Assembly (NCBI RefSeq): GCF_001462455.1
Contig: NZ_LNTD01000066.1
Location: 1-64,000, forward strand
Direction of reading: 5' to 3'
Length of the DNA: 64,000 nucleotides
From: Cellulomonas sp. B6
GTDB lineage: Bacteria; Actinomycetota; Actinomycetes; Actinomycetales; Cellulomonadaceae
The notes beneath the pieces were generated by a model, which had not been told where the DNA came from, did no database searches, and saw nothing but the letters and a program-made list of their open reading frames with translations. The position numbers were made by a program, and so were the translations under genes. This document shows positions 24,004-33,258 of this stretch, piece by piece. Numbering within the stretch: the stretch's first letter is position 1; every line of letters starts with the position of its first letter.

Positions 24004-25644
24004 TTGCGTCCCCGTCCCGTCCCCGCCGTCCTCGCGGTCGCGCTGACCGTCCTGCTGGCGGCCTGCACCGCCGACCCGCAGCCGTCGCCGACGGGCGGCG
24101 CCGCGTCGGCGAGCCCGTCGGCCGCCGCCCTCGACCCGGAGGCCGTCGTCGAGACCGTGACGATCCCGTCGGACGGTCACGACGTGCGTGTCGACGTGCA
24201 CCCGCTGGTGCGGGCCGACGACCTGGTCGTCCTCACGCTGGACCTCGGCGTCCCCGGCGCGGGCGAGGACGTCGACGTCTTCCTGCAGGGGTGGGGTGCG
24301 ACGTCGCGCATCGTCCCGACCCTCGGCCCCACGGCCATCCGGCTGCTCGACCTGCAGAACGACGTGGCGCACCACGCCGGGCTCGGGGCGGACGAGCGGC
24401 CGGTCGTCGCCCCGGGCGAGGGTGTCTACGTCCGCTCCGTCGACGGCGTGCGGGTGCAGCTGCCGTACGCGGCGCCACCCGCCGGCGTCGAGCACCTCGC
24501 GGTGCTCGTGCCCGGTGCGCCCCTCATCGCGGGCGTCCCCGTGGTCGACGGCGACGTGCCGGTGGCGCTGACCCCGGCGCAGCAGGACGCACGCGCCGCG
24601 ACCGCGAGCCCGACGTCGAGCGCGGCGGCGACGCCCGACCCGGCGCCCGTGCTCGACCTCGACGCGGTGGTCGAGGCCGGGACGTACCCGCTGGAGCAGA
24701 CGAGCCGCGAGCTCGAGGGCGCCGTGCAGACCGTCGAGTCCGCCGAGCGGCTCGAGATCACGCTCGGCGCGGACGTGCTGTTCGCGTTCGACTCGGCCGA
24801 CCTCGACCCCGCGGCGCAGGGGGCGGTCGCCGTGGTGGCGCAGCGCCTGGCCGAGCGGGCCCCCGGCACCGTCGAGGTCGTGGGCCACACCGACGACCAG
24901 GGCGACGACGCGTACAACGACGACCTGTCGCGCCGCCGTGCGCAGTCGGTCGCCGACGCGCTGGGCGCCGTGGTCGACACCGCCGCGTACCCGCTGCGGG
25001 TCGACGGCCGCGGCGAGCGTGAGCCGTTCGTGCCGAACGACTCCGACGACAACCGCGCGCTGAACCGCCGGGTCACGGTGACGCTGACGTCGACGGTCGT
25101 GACGAGCGTCGACGTGACGACCCGGGGCGAGCTGCCGCCGTTCGAGAAGGGGTCGGTCGGTACCGGTGGTGAGCCCGTGCGGGTCGAGTCCGGCGGGCGG
25201 CAGTTCGACGTCACGGCGAGCGCGCGGCGGGTCGACGGGCACGTGGTCGTGGACCTCGAGGTGGCGAACGCGGACGGCGCGTCGGGTCTGCACCCCATGG
25301 CGTTCCTCACCGGGGAGAACCCCGCGCGGCGTGGCCTGGACTCGACGTCCCCGCTGAACGCGACCGGCTTCACGTCGGTCGTCGACGGCGCGACCCAGGT
25401 GTTCGTCCTCGACTACGCGGCGGCGACGAACGCGACGTGGCCGGCGGGCGAGTTCTTCCCGGCCGGGCCGTTGGGCACGGGCGGCCAGCTCGACGCCGGT
25501 CAGCAGGGGGTGTTTTCGTACGTCTTCCCCGCCTCGCTGCCGGACGTCGTGACGTTGCAGCTCGGGACGGGGGGTCTGGCGAGCGACCTGCGGATCACGG
25601 GGATCGAGGTCGGCGACGAGGCCACGGGCGCGGGCGAGGAGTAG
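24004..25644 (+). CDS. OmpA-domain lipoprotein, copy 2 (TTG start)
   Basis: 546 residues, starting at the TTG at 24004. This start encodes the same signal-peptide opening (RPRP) as the upstream paralogue; the lipobox LLAAC puts the lipid Cys at 21. Domain order is the same: linker, beta domain ('HDVRVDVHPLVRADDLVVLTLDL'), Ala/Thr linker, OmpA domain (about 253-355, 'VLFAFDSADLDP', 'VVGHTDDQGDDAYNDDLSRRRAQ', 'NRALNRRVTV') and a C-terminal beta domain. It lies 42 bp after copy 1, clearly a tandem duplication. The C-terminal domains have diverged far more than the OmpA domains, suggesting different surface partners. Confidence 0.87.
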   Translation: MRPRPVPAVLAVALTVLLAACTADPQPSPTGGAASASPSAAALDPEAVVETVTIPSDGHDVRVDVHPLVRADDLVVLTLDLGVPGAGEDVDVFLQGWGATSRIVPTLGPTAIRLLDLQNDVAHHAGLGADERPVVAPGEGVYVRSVDGVRVQLPYAAPPAGVEHLAVLVPGAPLIAGVPVVDGDVPVALTPAQQDARAATASPTSSAAATPDPAPVLDLDAVVEAGTYPLEQTSRELEGAVQTVESAERLEITLGADVLFAFDSADLDPAAQGAVAVVAQRLAERAPGTVEVVGHTDDQGDDAYNDDLSRRRAQSVADALGAVVDTAAYPLRVDGRGEREPFVPNDSDDNRALNRRVTVTLTSTVVTSVDVTTRGELPPFEKGSVGTGGEPVRVESGGRQFDVTASARRVDGHVVVDLEVANADGASGLHPMAFLTGENPARRGLDSTSPLNATGFTSVVDGATQVFVLDYAAATNATWPAGEFFPAGPLGTGGQLDAGQQGVFSYVFPASLPDVVTLQLGTGGLASDLRITGIEVGDEATGAGEE

Positions 25645-25660
25645 GCCGGGCGGGCTCGGG

Positions 25661-25777
25661 TCAGACCAGCAGCGGGTAGACCGCGTAGACCAGCCCGACG
25701 ACGACCCCGAGCACGACGGCCGCGGCGGTCCAGGTCAGCAGCCGCACGCGCCACCGGGTGCGCTGCTCGTCGTCCAT
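25661..25777 (-). CDS. 38-residue single-pass membrane peptide
   Basis: An ATG at 25777 opens a 38-codon frame ending in TGA at 25661. The product begins MDDEQRTRWRVRL, a charged cytoplasmic head, and continues with one clean hydrophobic helix (about 14-38) ending VYPLLV. The stop lies 16 bp from the convergent OmpA gene stop. Such short single-pass peptides are common in actinobacteria. The clean charge-then-helix pattern and full use of the gap between neighbours support a real gene, but no clear ribosome site is seen. Confidence 0.55.
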   Translation of the reverse strand: MDDEQRTRWRVRLLTWTAAAVVLGVVVGLVYAVYPLLV

Positions 25778-25817
25778 GCGGGACACCCTGCCGTCCCGGG
25801 GTCGGGACGGCACCCGC

Positions 25818-26252
25818 TCAGCCGGCCCGCTGCGCGTGCCGGGCGTCGAGCGCGGCGTCCAGGTCGGTGAGGATCCGCTCGCACTCCTCGACGTCCCACG
25901 GCGTGCCGGCCAGCTCGAACTCGAACAGCACGGGCCGCCCGGACCGCTGCGCGACCTCGCGCGCCGCCTTCTGGTAGTACGCGCCGAAGTTCCGGTTGCC
26001 GGACCCCATGACGCCGACGAGCAGGCGCCGGTTGCGCTCCGAGCGCAGGAACCGGCGCACGGCCTCGGGGATCGTGTCGTTGGACTCGTTGCCGGTCTTG
26101 TACGACGGGGTCAGCAGCACCCACGGGCCGTCGGCCTCGCTGCGCCGGTGCTCACGCTCGGCCAGGTTGTGCACGGGGCGGTCGAGCCGCTCGGCGAACG
26201 TGCGGACGAGCCCGCTCGTGGACGAGTAGTAGTAGACGGGCGTGCGGCGCAT
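25818..26252 (-). CDS. nrdI: NrdI-like flavodoxin
   Basis: 144 residues. It matches NrdI, the flavodoxin that generates superoxide to assemble the Mn-tyrosyl radical cofactor of class Ib ribonucleotide reductase NrdF. Visible: the FMN phosphate loop 'YYYSSTSGLVRTFAERL' (about 7-23), 'PWVLLTPSYKTGNESNDTIPEAVRRFL' and the characteristic 'VGVMGSGNRNFGAYYQKAAREVAQRSGRPVLFEFELAGTPWDVEEC'. Start is ATG 26252. It is alone: no nrdE, nrdF or nrdH gene lies nearby, although these normally form one operon. The partner reductase must be encoded elsewhere, or the protein has another flavodoxin role. Confidence 0.9.
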   Translation of the reverse strand: MRRTPVYYYSSTSGLVRTFAERLDRPVHNLAEREHRRSEADGPWVLLTPSYKTGNESNDTIPEAVRRFLRSERNRRLLVGVMGSGNRNFGAYYQKAAREVAQRSGRPVLFEFELAGTPWDVEECERILTDLDAALDARHAQRAG

Positions 26253-26340
26253 GCCCTCAGCCCACCGCGCCGGACCCCGCGACGACCCCGGACGTTGGTC
26301 CCGAGCGTGCGCGTCGCCCGGGGCGTGGTCGTGCGTCGTG

Positions 26341-27531
26341 TCAGCCCAGCCGGGCCGACGCGATCCGCGCGCCCTCGACGAGGGAGCCGAGCTTGGCCCA
26401 CGCGATCTGCTCGTGCACGCGCCCGCCCAGGCCGCAGTCCGTCGACGCGATCACGTTCTCGGGGCCGACGCGCGCGGCGAACCGCTCGATGCGCTCGGCG
26501 ACGAGCTCGGGGTGCTCGACGACGTTGGTCGCGTGCGACACGACGCCCGGCAGGATCACCGCACCCGCGGGCAGCGCGACGTCGTCCCACACGCGGTACT
26601 CGTGCTCGTGGCGGACGTTCGCGGCCTCGAACGAGAACTGGCCGGCGTGCACGTCGAGCATGGTCGACACGATGTCGCGCAGCGGCAGGTCCGTGGTGTG
26701 CGGGCCGTGCCACGAGCCCCAGCACAGGTGGAAACGGATCCGGTCCTTGGGCAGGTCGCGCAGCGCGTGGTTGAGCGCCTCGACGCGCAGCGCCGTGAAC
26801 GCGAGGTAGTCGTCGAGCGCGGGCTCGGGCTCGATCTGGTCCCAGTTCTCGGCGATCGACGGGTCGTCGACCTGGAGCGTGAGCCCCGCGTCGAGGATCG
26901 CGACGTACTCCTCGCGCAGCACGTCGGCCCACGCGAACAGGTAGTCGCGGTCGGTCGCGTAGTGGTCGTTGGTGAGGCGCGCCGCCGAGCCGGGCGCGAT
27001 CGCGGTGACGAACCCGTCCGTGGCCCCCGCGGCGGTCAGGCCCGCGCGCAGGTTCGCGACGTCGGACGCGACGGCGTCGTGGCCCGTGTAGGTGAGCGGG
27101 CCCGTGCACCGCGGGAAGGTCGTGGGGGCCTCGCCGCCCATGACGCCCGAGCGCGGGTCCTCGTACGCCGCGGCGAACAGCTGGTGGTCGCGCCGGTGCA
27201 CGAACCCGGTCGTGCGCAGGTCGCCGGGGGTCGACAGGTGCCGCTCGACCGCCCACGCCATCGACTCGTCGAGCTCGAGGCCGCCCGTGCGGGCGAACGA
27301 GTACGACCACCACGCGCCGAAGTCGACGCTGCGGCTCATGGCCTTGCCGTACTCGCCGTCGCCCGGGACCGTGATGCCCAGCTCGACCTGCCGCCGCACG
27401 AGCGCGGCGACCTGCTCGCGCAGGAAGTCGTCCCAGTCGGCGCGGGGCCGCCCGGCGGCGCGGTCGGCGTTGGCGGCCGCGAGCTCGGGCGTGCGGGGCA
27501 GGGAACCGGCGTGCGTGGTGGCGATGGTCAC
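26341..27531 (-). CDS. MetE-like (cobalamin-independent methionine synthase II family) protein
   Basis: 396 residues from a GTG at 27531. A single TIM barrel equal to the C-terminal half of MetE; free-standing versions act as methyltransferases or in thiol-group chemistry such as coenzyme M conjugate cleavage. Visible: 'TTHAGSLPRTPEL' at the start; 'VPGDGEYGK'; the zinc-ligand region 'RIRFHLCWGSWHGPHTTD' (His, Cys); and 'VIASTDCGLGGRVHEQIAWAKL' (final Cys ligand). The His-Cys...Cys set indicates a zinc-thiolate site. Full MetE needs an N-terminal folate-binding barrel, which is absent. The acceptor is therefore unlikely to be homocysteine with polyglutamyl folate; substrate unknown. Confidence 0.87.
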   Translation of the reverse strand: MTIATTHAGSLPRTPELAAANADRAAGRPRADWDDFLREQVAALVRRQVELGITVPGDGEYGKAMSRSVDFGAWWSYSFARTGGLELDESMAWAVERHLSTPGDLRTTGFVHRRDHQLFAAAYEDPRSGVMGGEAPTTFPRCTGPLTYTGHDAVASDVANLRAGLTAAGATDGFVTAIAPGSAARLTNDHYATDRDYLFAWADVLREEYVAILDAGLTLQVDDPSIAENWDQIEPEPALDDYLAFTALRVEALNHALRDLPKDRIRFHLCWGSWHGPHTTDLPLRDIVSTMLDVHAGQFSFEAANVRHEHEYRVWDDVALPAGAVILPGVVSHATNVVEHPELVAERIERFAARVGPENVIASTDCGLGGRVHEQIAWAKLGSLVEGARIASARLG

Positions 27532-27538
27532 GCGGGCG

Positions 27539-27544
27539 ATGCTA
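27539..27544 (-). promoter_or_regulatory. Leaderless -10 element of the MetE-like gene
   Basis: TAGCAT on the minus strand (27544 to 27539) ends 7 nt before the GTG at 27531. It fits TANNNT, with no ribosome site between. Confidence 0.5.
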
Positions 27545-27581
27545 CGACCCGCGCCGGTGGACGCGCCGGGACGTCCCGGCC

Positions 27582-27839
27582 TCACGACCCGATCCGCGGG
27601 AACGGCTCGAGCGAGAACGCGACCTCGACGGGGACGTCGAAGAACGCGGCGATGCGCAGTGCGAGGTGCAGCGACGGGCTGTACTCGCCGCGCTCGAGGT
27701 ACCCGACGGTCTGGTAGTGCACGCCGAGGGCCTCGGCGAGCTCGCGGCGGCTGACGCCGCGCTCGGTGCGCAGCACGGCGATGCGGTTGTGGACCGTCTC
27801 GGCCGCGGTGGTGCGGCCCGGCGTGGGTTCGCTCGCCAC
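27582..27839 (-). CDS. Small XRE-type regulator of the ABC exporter
   Basis: 85 residues from a GTG at 27839. Almost the whole protein is one helix-turn-helix (about 17-72): 'VHNRIAVLRTERGVSRRELAEALGVHYQTVGYLERGEYSPSLHLALRIAAFFDVPVEVAFSLEPF'. This is the compact YozG-like class that often sits at the end of ABC-2 exporter operons. It begins 1 bp after the permease stop and is probably co-transcribed, giving autoregulation through the 18-bp palindrome at the operon start (29603-29620). Evidence for that binding is positional only. Confidence 0.88.
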   Translation of the reverse strand: MASEPTPGRTTAAETVHNRIAVLRTERGVSRRELAEALGVHYQTVGYLERGEYSPSLHLALRIAAFFDVPVEVAFSLEPFPRIGS

Positions 27840-27840
27840 G

Positions 27841-28697
27841 TCAGCCGCGCTGCAGGAAGGCGTGGAGGCGGTCGGCCAGCGCGCCCGCGGTCTGGCGGGC
27901 GGCCGTGCGGCGCAGCACGGCGGGTGCGGCGACGAGCCCGACGACGGCCCAGGCGAGCAGCACGAGCACGGCGATCTCGGGGTGCCACGCACCGCCGACC
28001 TCGAGCCCTTCGGCGCCCGGGGGCAGCGTGGTGGACCGCAGCCCGTGCGCGAGCCAGTACAGCGGGAACACCTGCACGACGCCGCTCGCCCAGCCGGGGA
28101 TCGTCTGCGGCCCGAACACGCCGGAGACGGCCGAGAGCGCGACGACGGGTGCCATGACGAGCAGCAGCACGCGGGTCGTGCGTCCGGCGAGCGCACCGCC
28201 GACGATCCCGATCGGCAGCGTCGCGAGGGTCCCGAGCACGATCCAGCCGACGAGCGCGGCCCATCCGGCGACGCCCCGGTGCATGGGGTCCCCGAGCAGC
28301 AGCGCCCACGGCGCGAGCAGGATGACGAACATGGGCAACGCGCCTAGCACCTGCGCGAGCACCACGCCGACCGTGTAGGTGGTCGTGCCGCGCGGCGTGG
28401 TGCGCAGTCGCAGCAGGGTGCCGTCCTCGACGTCGGCGGACAGCGCGAACGCGGGCCCCATGACCATGCCGAACACGACGACGGCGGCGAGGATGCCGGG
28501 CATCGCCAGGTCGGGCAGCGTGGCACCGCCCGCGCCGGGGACCTCGACGTGCCGCTGCGTCACGAGGTAGACCAGCAGCGCGACGCCGATGACGACGTTC
28601 CAGGCCATGTCGTCGGGTGCGCGGAGCATGTTGCGGAAGTCGGCGAGGCCGCGGCGCAGGCCGAGGCGGACGGCGTGGGCGCGGGGCGTGGGCGTGC

Positions 28698-28701
<4 letters not shown>
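27841..28701 (-). CDS. ABC-2 type exporter permease
   Basis: 286 residues with six hydrophobic segments, the usual ABC-2 permease topology. A cytoplasmic N-terminus contains 'RNMLRAPDDMAWNVVIGVALLVYLVT', and the loop 'DVEDGTLLRLRTTPRGTTTYTVGVVLAQ' between TM2 and TM3 is the characteristic 'ERE/GT' coupling region. A later 'GPQTIPGWASGVVQVFPLYWLAHGLR' is typical. ATG 28701 overlaps the stop of the ATPase gene (ATGA). It forms the membrane channel of an exporter for a drug, lipid or peptide; the substrate is not shown by the sequence. Confidence 0.9.
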
Positions 28702-29602
<901 letters not shown>

Positions 29603-29603
<1 letters not shown>

Positions 29604-29620
29604 GTAGTACATGTACTACA
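29603..29620. promoter_or_regulatory. 18-bp perfect palindrome at the exporter operon start
   Basis: TGTAGTACATGTACTACA reads the same on both strands. It overlaps the start codon of the ATPase gene, and a possible -10 (TACGAT, minus strand, 29630-29625) lies just upstream, so transcription would begin inside it. A dimeric repressor bound here would block both initiation and translation. The small XRE gene closing the operon (27582-27839) is the nearest candidate, although GntR/YtrA-type proteins use similar sites. Confidence 0.75.
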
Positions 29621-29650
29621 CGGGATCGTAGGTCCGCTACCCCAGCGGGC

Positions 29651-29788
29651 TCAGAGGATCCCGGACGCGACGCGTCGGAGCAGCGCGTGCACGGCCGGCC
29701 GCCACTCCTCCCCGTACGTCGCGACGAGCCAGGTGCCCACCGCGACCAGCACGAGCGTCACGAGCAGCAGCCCGAGCCGGCGGCGCAC
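29651..29788 (-). CDS. 45-residue membrane peptide
   Basis: A GTG at 29788 opens a 45-codon frame ending at TGA 29651-29653. The product starts VRRRLGLLLVTLVLVAVGTW, a short basic head and one hydrophobic helix, and then a soluble tail 'LVATYGEEWRPAVHALLRRVASGIL'. It lies between the DUF1266 gene and the exporter operon on the same strand, 42 bp after the former's stop. The composition is coding-like; no family recognised. A role as a small regulator of the envelope is only a guess. Confidence 0.55.
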   Translation of the reverse strand: MRRRLGLLLVTLVLVAVGTWLVATYGEEWRPAVHALLRRVASGIL

Positions 29789-29830
29789 GTCAGCGCACCC
29801 CCGGCCCGGGCCGCCCGCAGCGGGACGAGG

Positions 29831-30589
29831 TCACCAGCGGACCGTCAGCCACGGCGAGTCCTCCTGCTCCAGCAGCGACCGGGTCGCGCTGGTGAACTTG
29901 CCGATCTCGGAGTCCAGCGGGTCCCGCATGTTCGACGCCTTCCAGAACGCCCGACCCGCGCAGAACGCGTCGCCGAAGTCCTTCCACGACGCGTACGCCG
30001 GGCGCGCGAGGTCCACGGCCTGCGCGATCACCGCGTACGCGCGCGCCTCGTCGACGAACCCCGCGTCGACCAGCAGCCGGCTCACGTGCACGACGCGTGC
30101 GGCGTCCCACGCGACGACCGACGCCGGCAGCGGGTCGACCAGCTCGCCGTGCCCGCCGACCTTCGCCGACGCGAGCCACCCCAGGTACCACTCGCGGGCC
30201 CGGGCGCCGTCGAGCCCGCGCGCGGCGGCCTGCGCCGCGACCTCGTCGGCCTTGGCCTCCGACTCGCGGCGGCCCAGGCGCTGCTCGAACGTCGCCTCGA
30301 CCGCGGGCCCGACGACCGCGTAGTAGCCGCGGTGGCCCTCGGTCAGCAGGAACGCGTACGTGTTCTCGACGTCCTGCGGGCCGTGCACGTCCCACGCGCC
30401 CGCGAGGAGCCTGGCGGCCGTGCGCTGGTCGGCCTCCATCGTGAGCGCGTTCATGGGCAGGCTGCCCTCGGCCGCGTACACCGCGCCGAGCGCGAGGCCG
30501 CGCTGCTCGGCGTCCGAGAGCGGGCGCGCGCCCTCGAGCGTGTGGAACGACGACGAGAAGAAGCTCTTGAGGGACGACAGGAATCCCAC
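29831..30589 (-). CDS. DUF1266-domain protein
   Basis: 252 residues from a GTG at 30589, with GGAGG upstream. An amphipathic start (MGFLSSLKSFFSSSFHTLEG) is followed by a domain matching DUF1266: 'RPLSDAEQRGLALGAVYAAEGSLPMNALTM', a central helical bundle, 'VAWDAARVVHVSRLLVDAGFVDEARAYAVIAQAVDLARPAYASWKDFGDAFCAGRAFW' (the 'WDxxR' and 'SWxxFxxSFxxGRxxW' motifs) and an aromatic end. DUF1266 proteins such as E. coli YbeR/YbeU are often near polymorphic-toxin or stress genes, but their biochemical role is unknown. Probably soluble and cytoplasmic. Confidence 0.88.
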   Translation of the reverse strand: MGFLSSLKSFFSSSFHTLEGARPLSDAEQRGLALGAVYAAEGSLPMNALTMEADQRTAARLLAGAWDVHGPQDVENTYAFLLTEGHRGYYAVVGPAVEATFEQRLGRRESEAKADEVAAQAAARGLDGARAREWYLGWLASAKVGGHGELVDPLPASVVAWDAARVVHVSRLLVDAGFVDEARAYAVIAQAVDLARPAYASWKDFGDAFCAGRAFWKASNMRDPLDSEIGKFTSATRSLLEQEDSPWLTVRW

Positions 30590-30690
30590 GGGTACCTCCG
30601 GGACGGCGGGTCAGGACGGGTTCGTCCCGATCGTGCCGGGCGCGCGTCCGGCCGCCCGAGGCGTCCGAACGAACCCGAACGTCCGATGAC

Positions 30691-30696
30691 TAGTCT
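30691..30696 (+). promoter_or_regulatory. Leaderless -10 element of the STAND regulator gene
   Basis: TAGTCT fits TANNNT and ends 6 nt before the GTG at 30703. Confidence 0.5.
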
Positions 30697-30702
30697 CGAC
30701 CG

Positions 30703-33240
30703 GTGACCTCTCCCGTCGTCCCGGGCGACCCCCGTGGCTGGGACGACCTGACGAGCGCGCTGCGGGCCCTGCGCGCGCACGCGGGGTCGCCGTCGTTCGC
30801 GCAGCTCGTGCAGCGCGTCGAGCGCGTCCGCGCCGCACGCGGCGTGCCCGCGGGCGAGCGGCGCCCGGGCCGCGTCACGGTCTACGACGTGTTCCGCGAC
30901 GGCCGCGCGCGGCTCGACGTCGAGCTCGTCGCCGACGTCGTGCGGGCTCTGGGCGGCGGCGAGGACGACGTGCGCGCGTGGCGCGCCGCGCACGCCGCCG
31001 TCGCGGGGCGTGCGGCCGACGCCCGGCCGGCCGCGTCGCCCGCCGCCGCGCCACGCACCACCCTGCGCCCGCTGCCCGACGAGCCCGCCGCCCTCACCGG
31101 ACGCGCCGCGGAGGTCGACGCGCTCACCACGGCGTGGGACGCGGGCCGCGTCGCCGTCGTCACCGGCATGCCCGGCGTGGGCAAGTCCGCGCTCGCGCAC
31201 GGCGCCGCGCGCACGTGGGCGGCGGGCACGGGCCGGCCCGTGCTCGTGGTGCCGACGCCCGGCGACGGCGTCGAGGCGCGCGACCTGCTCGCCGACCTCG
31301 TCGCGGCTCCCGGTGCCTCGTCCGCCGGGGCCTCGGCTGCCGGTGCGGTGCCCACCGGTGCCCAGCCCGCGGAGGCGCGGACGGGGGACGCCACCCCCGT
31401 GCCGCGGGGGCTGCTGCTCGTCGAGGACGTGCCCGACGCGGACGTCGTGACCGCCGTCGCCGACGCGGCCCCCGGGTGGGCGCTCGTCGTCACGTCGCGC
31501 CGCGCGCTGCCCGAGGTCGCAGGCGTGCACGTGCGCGTCGAGCCGCTGCCCCCCGACGCGGCGGTCGCGCTCATCGCCGCCGTGGCGGGTCCGGAGCGCG
31601 TCGCCGCCGAGCCCGATGCGGCGCGCCGCGTCGCGACCGCCTGCGAGGGGCTGCCGCTCGCGCTCGTCGTCGCCGCCGGGCGGATCGCCGGGCAGGAGTC
31701 CTGGTCGCTGGCCGACCACGCGCGGCGCATCGAGGCGTCGGCGCACACGCTGCCCGCGCTCGACACCGCGTACGACGCGCTCGCCCCCGACGAGGCGCGC
31801 GTGCTGCGCCGGGTCGCGCTCGTGCCGGCGCCGCTGCCGCCCGTGTGCGTCGCGCTGCTGGTCGGGGCCGACGAGCGGTCGGTGCGCGACGTGCTGTCGG
31901 GGCTCGACGACGTGCACCTGGTCCGCACGGGAGCCGACGGTGCCGTGCACCTGCACGCGCTGGTCCGGCGGTACGCCCGCGAACGGGCGGAGGCGGTCGA
32001 CGCGCACAGCGACGTGGTCGCCGCCGTCGGGCGGCTCGGCGCGTGGCTGGCCGAGCGCGCCGCGGCGAGGGTCGCGGTCGTCGCGCCGCACGCCGCCGAC
32101 ACGCGCGGGACCCCGGACGGTGCGGCGGACGACGACGCCGTCGCGGCCGCGCACGCGTGGCTCGAGACCCACCGCGCGGTGTGCGTCGCGACGGCGCCCC
32201 TCGCGGCGGACCTCGGGCTGACGGACGTCGCGCAGGGCCTGTCGGACGCGCTCGGCCCGTGGTTCGACATGGTCGCGCGCTGGCGCGACGCGCTCGTGGT
32301 GCACGGCGCCGCGGCCACCGGCGGGGACCCCGCCGCCGTCGCGCGCGCGTGCCGCGACCTGGGCCGCGCGCACGAGCGGCTCGGGCACTACGACGAGGCC
32401 CTCGCGCAGCTCGTGCGCGCCGCCGAGTCCGGGCACGACGCGCGCCCGGGGCAGACGTTCAACCGCGTCGGCAACGTCGAGAAGCGCCTCGGGCGGCTCG
32501 ACGCCGCCGCGGCCGCGTACGCCCGCGCCGAGGAGACCGCGCGGGGCGGCGGCGACGCCGTGAGCGAGGGCCGCGCGGTCGGCAACCGCGCCGACACGCT
32601 GCGCCTGCTGGGCCGGTACGACGAGGCGTGCGACGGCTACGCGCGCGCCCTCGCGCTGAGCGAGCGCGTCGGCGACCGCAACAACGCGGGCATCGTGCGG
32701 CTCAACCACGCGACCATGCTCGAGACGCTGGGCGACCTGCCGCGCGCGCGGACCGTGCTGGGCGCCGCGCTCGACGACGCGCGCGCGATGGGCGACGCGA
32801 GCCTCGAGGCGGCCGTGCGGACCGCCCTGGCGAGCGTCGAGCTCGAGGCCGGCGACCCGCACGCCGCCGTGGCCCAGGTGCGGGCCGCGCTCGCCGGGCG
32901 CGCCGACCTCGAGGCCGCGGTCGGCGCCGAGGCGCGCGCCCTGCTGGGGCGGGCGCTGGTGGCCACGGGGGACGTCGACGCGGGCCGCCGTGAGCTGCTC
33001 GCGGCGCTCGCGGCGGGCCGCGCGGCGCGCGTGCTGCTCGTGCAGGGCACGGCCGCGCACGCGCTCGGCGCGCTCGACCTCGCGGCCGGCCGCGCGACCG
33101 ACGCGCAGGCGTGGTTCGCGCTCGCGCTCGACGTGGGGACGCGGATCGGCGTCGCGGCGGACGTGACAGCCGCCCGTGACGGGCTCGCGGCCGTCGCGGC
33201 GCTGCGCGGCGGCGGTGCGGGCGACGAGCCGTCGGCCTGA
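30703..33240 (+). CDS. STAND ATPase regulator with TPR repeats
   Basis: 845 residues from a GTG at 30703. The N-terminal 100 residues look like the helix-turn-helix-type module of Streptomyces NB-ARC regulators: 'SFAQLVQRVERVRAARG', 'VTVYDVFRDGRARLDVELVADVVRALGG'. A STAND/NB-ARC ATPase follows: Walker A GMPGVGKS (155-162), Walker B 'GLLLVEDVPD', sensor 'VVTSRRAL' and 'GLPLALVVAAGR'. A winged-helix region follows, then TPR arrays (about 540-830, for example 'LGHYDEALAQLVRAAES', 'LGRYDEACDGYARALAL'). STAND proteins are ligand-triggered oligomeric switches. The sequence does not show whether this copy controls transcription or acts in immunity. Confidence 0.88.
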   Translation: MTSPVVPGDPRGWDDLTSALRALRAHAGSPSFAQLVQRVERVRAARGVPAGERRPGRVTVYDVFRDGRARLDVELVADVVRALGGGEDDVRAWRAAHAAVAGRAADARPAASPAAAPRTTLRPLPDEPAALTGRAAEVDALTTAWDAGRVAVVTGMPGVGKSALAHGAARTWAAGTGRPVLVVPTPGDGVEARDLLADLVAAPGASSAGASAAGAVPTGAQPAEARTGDATPVPRGLLLVEDVPDADVVTAVADAAPGWALVVTSRRALPEVAGVHVRVEPLPPDAAVALIAAVAGPERVAAEPDAARRVATACEGLPLALVVAAGRIAGQESWSLADHARRIEASAHTLPALDTAYDALAPDEARVLRRVALVPAPLPPVCVALLVGADERSVRDVLSGLDDVHLVRTGADGAVHLHALVRRYARERAEAVDAHSDVVAAVGRLGAWLAERAAARVAVVAPHAADTRGTPDGAADDDAVAAAHAWLETHRAVCVATAPLAADLGLTDVAQGLSDALGPWFDMVARWRDALVVHGAAATGGDPAAVARACRDLGRAHERLGHYDEALAQLVRAAESGHDARPGQTFNRVGNVEKRLGRLDAAAAAYARAEETARGGGDAVSEGRAVGNRADTLRLLGRYDEACDGYARALALSERVGDRNNAGIVRLNHATMLETLGDLPRARTVLGAALDDARAMGDASLEAAVRTALASVELEAGDPHAAVAQVRAALAGRADLEAAVGAEARALLGRALVATGDVDAGRRELLAALAAGRAARVLLVQGTAAHALGALDLAAGRATDAQAWFALALDVGTRIGVAADVTAARDGLAAVAALRGGGAGDEPSA

Positions 33241-33258
33241 GCGTCGGTCGCGCGCGGC

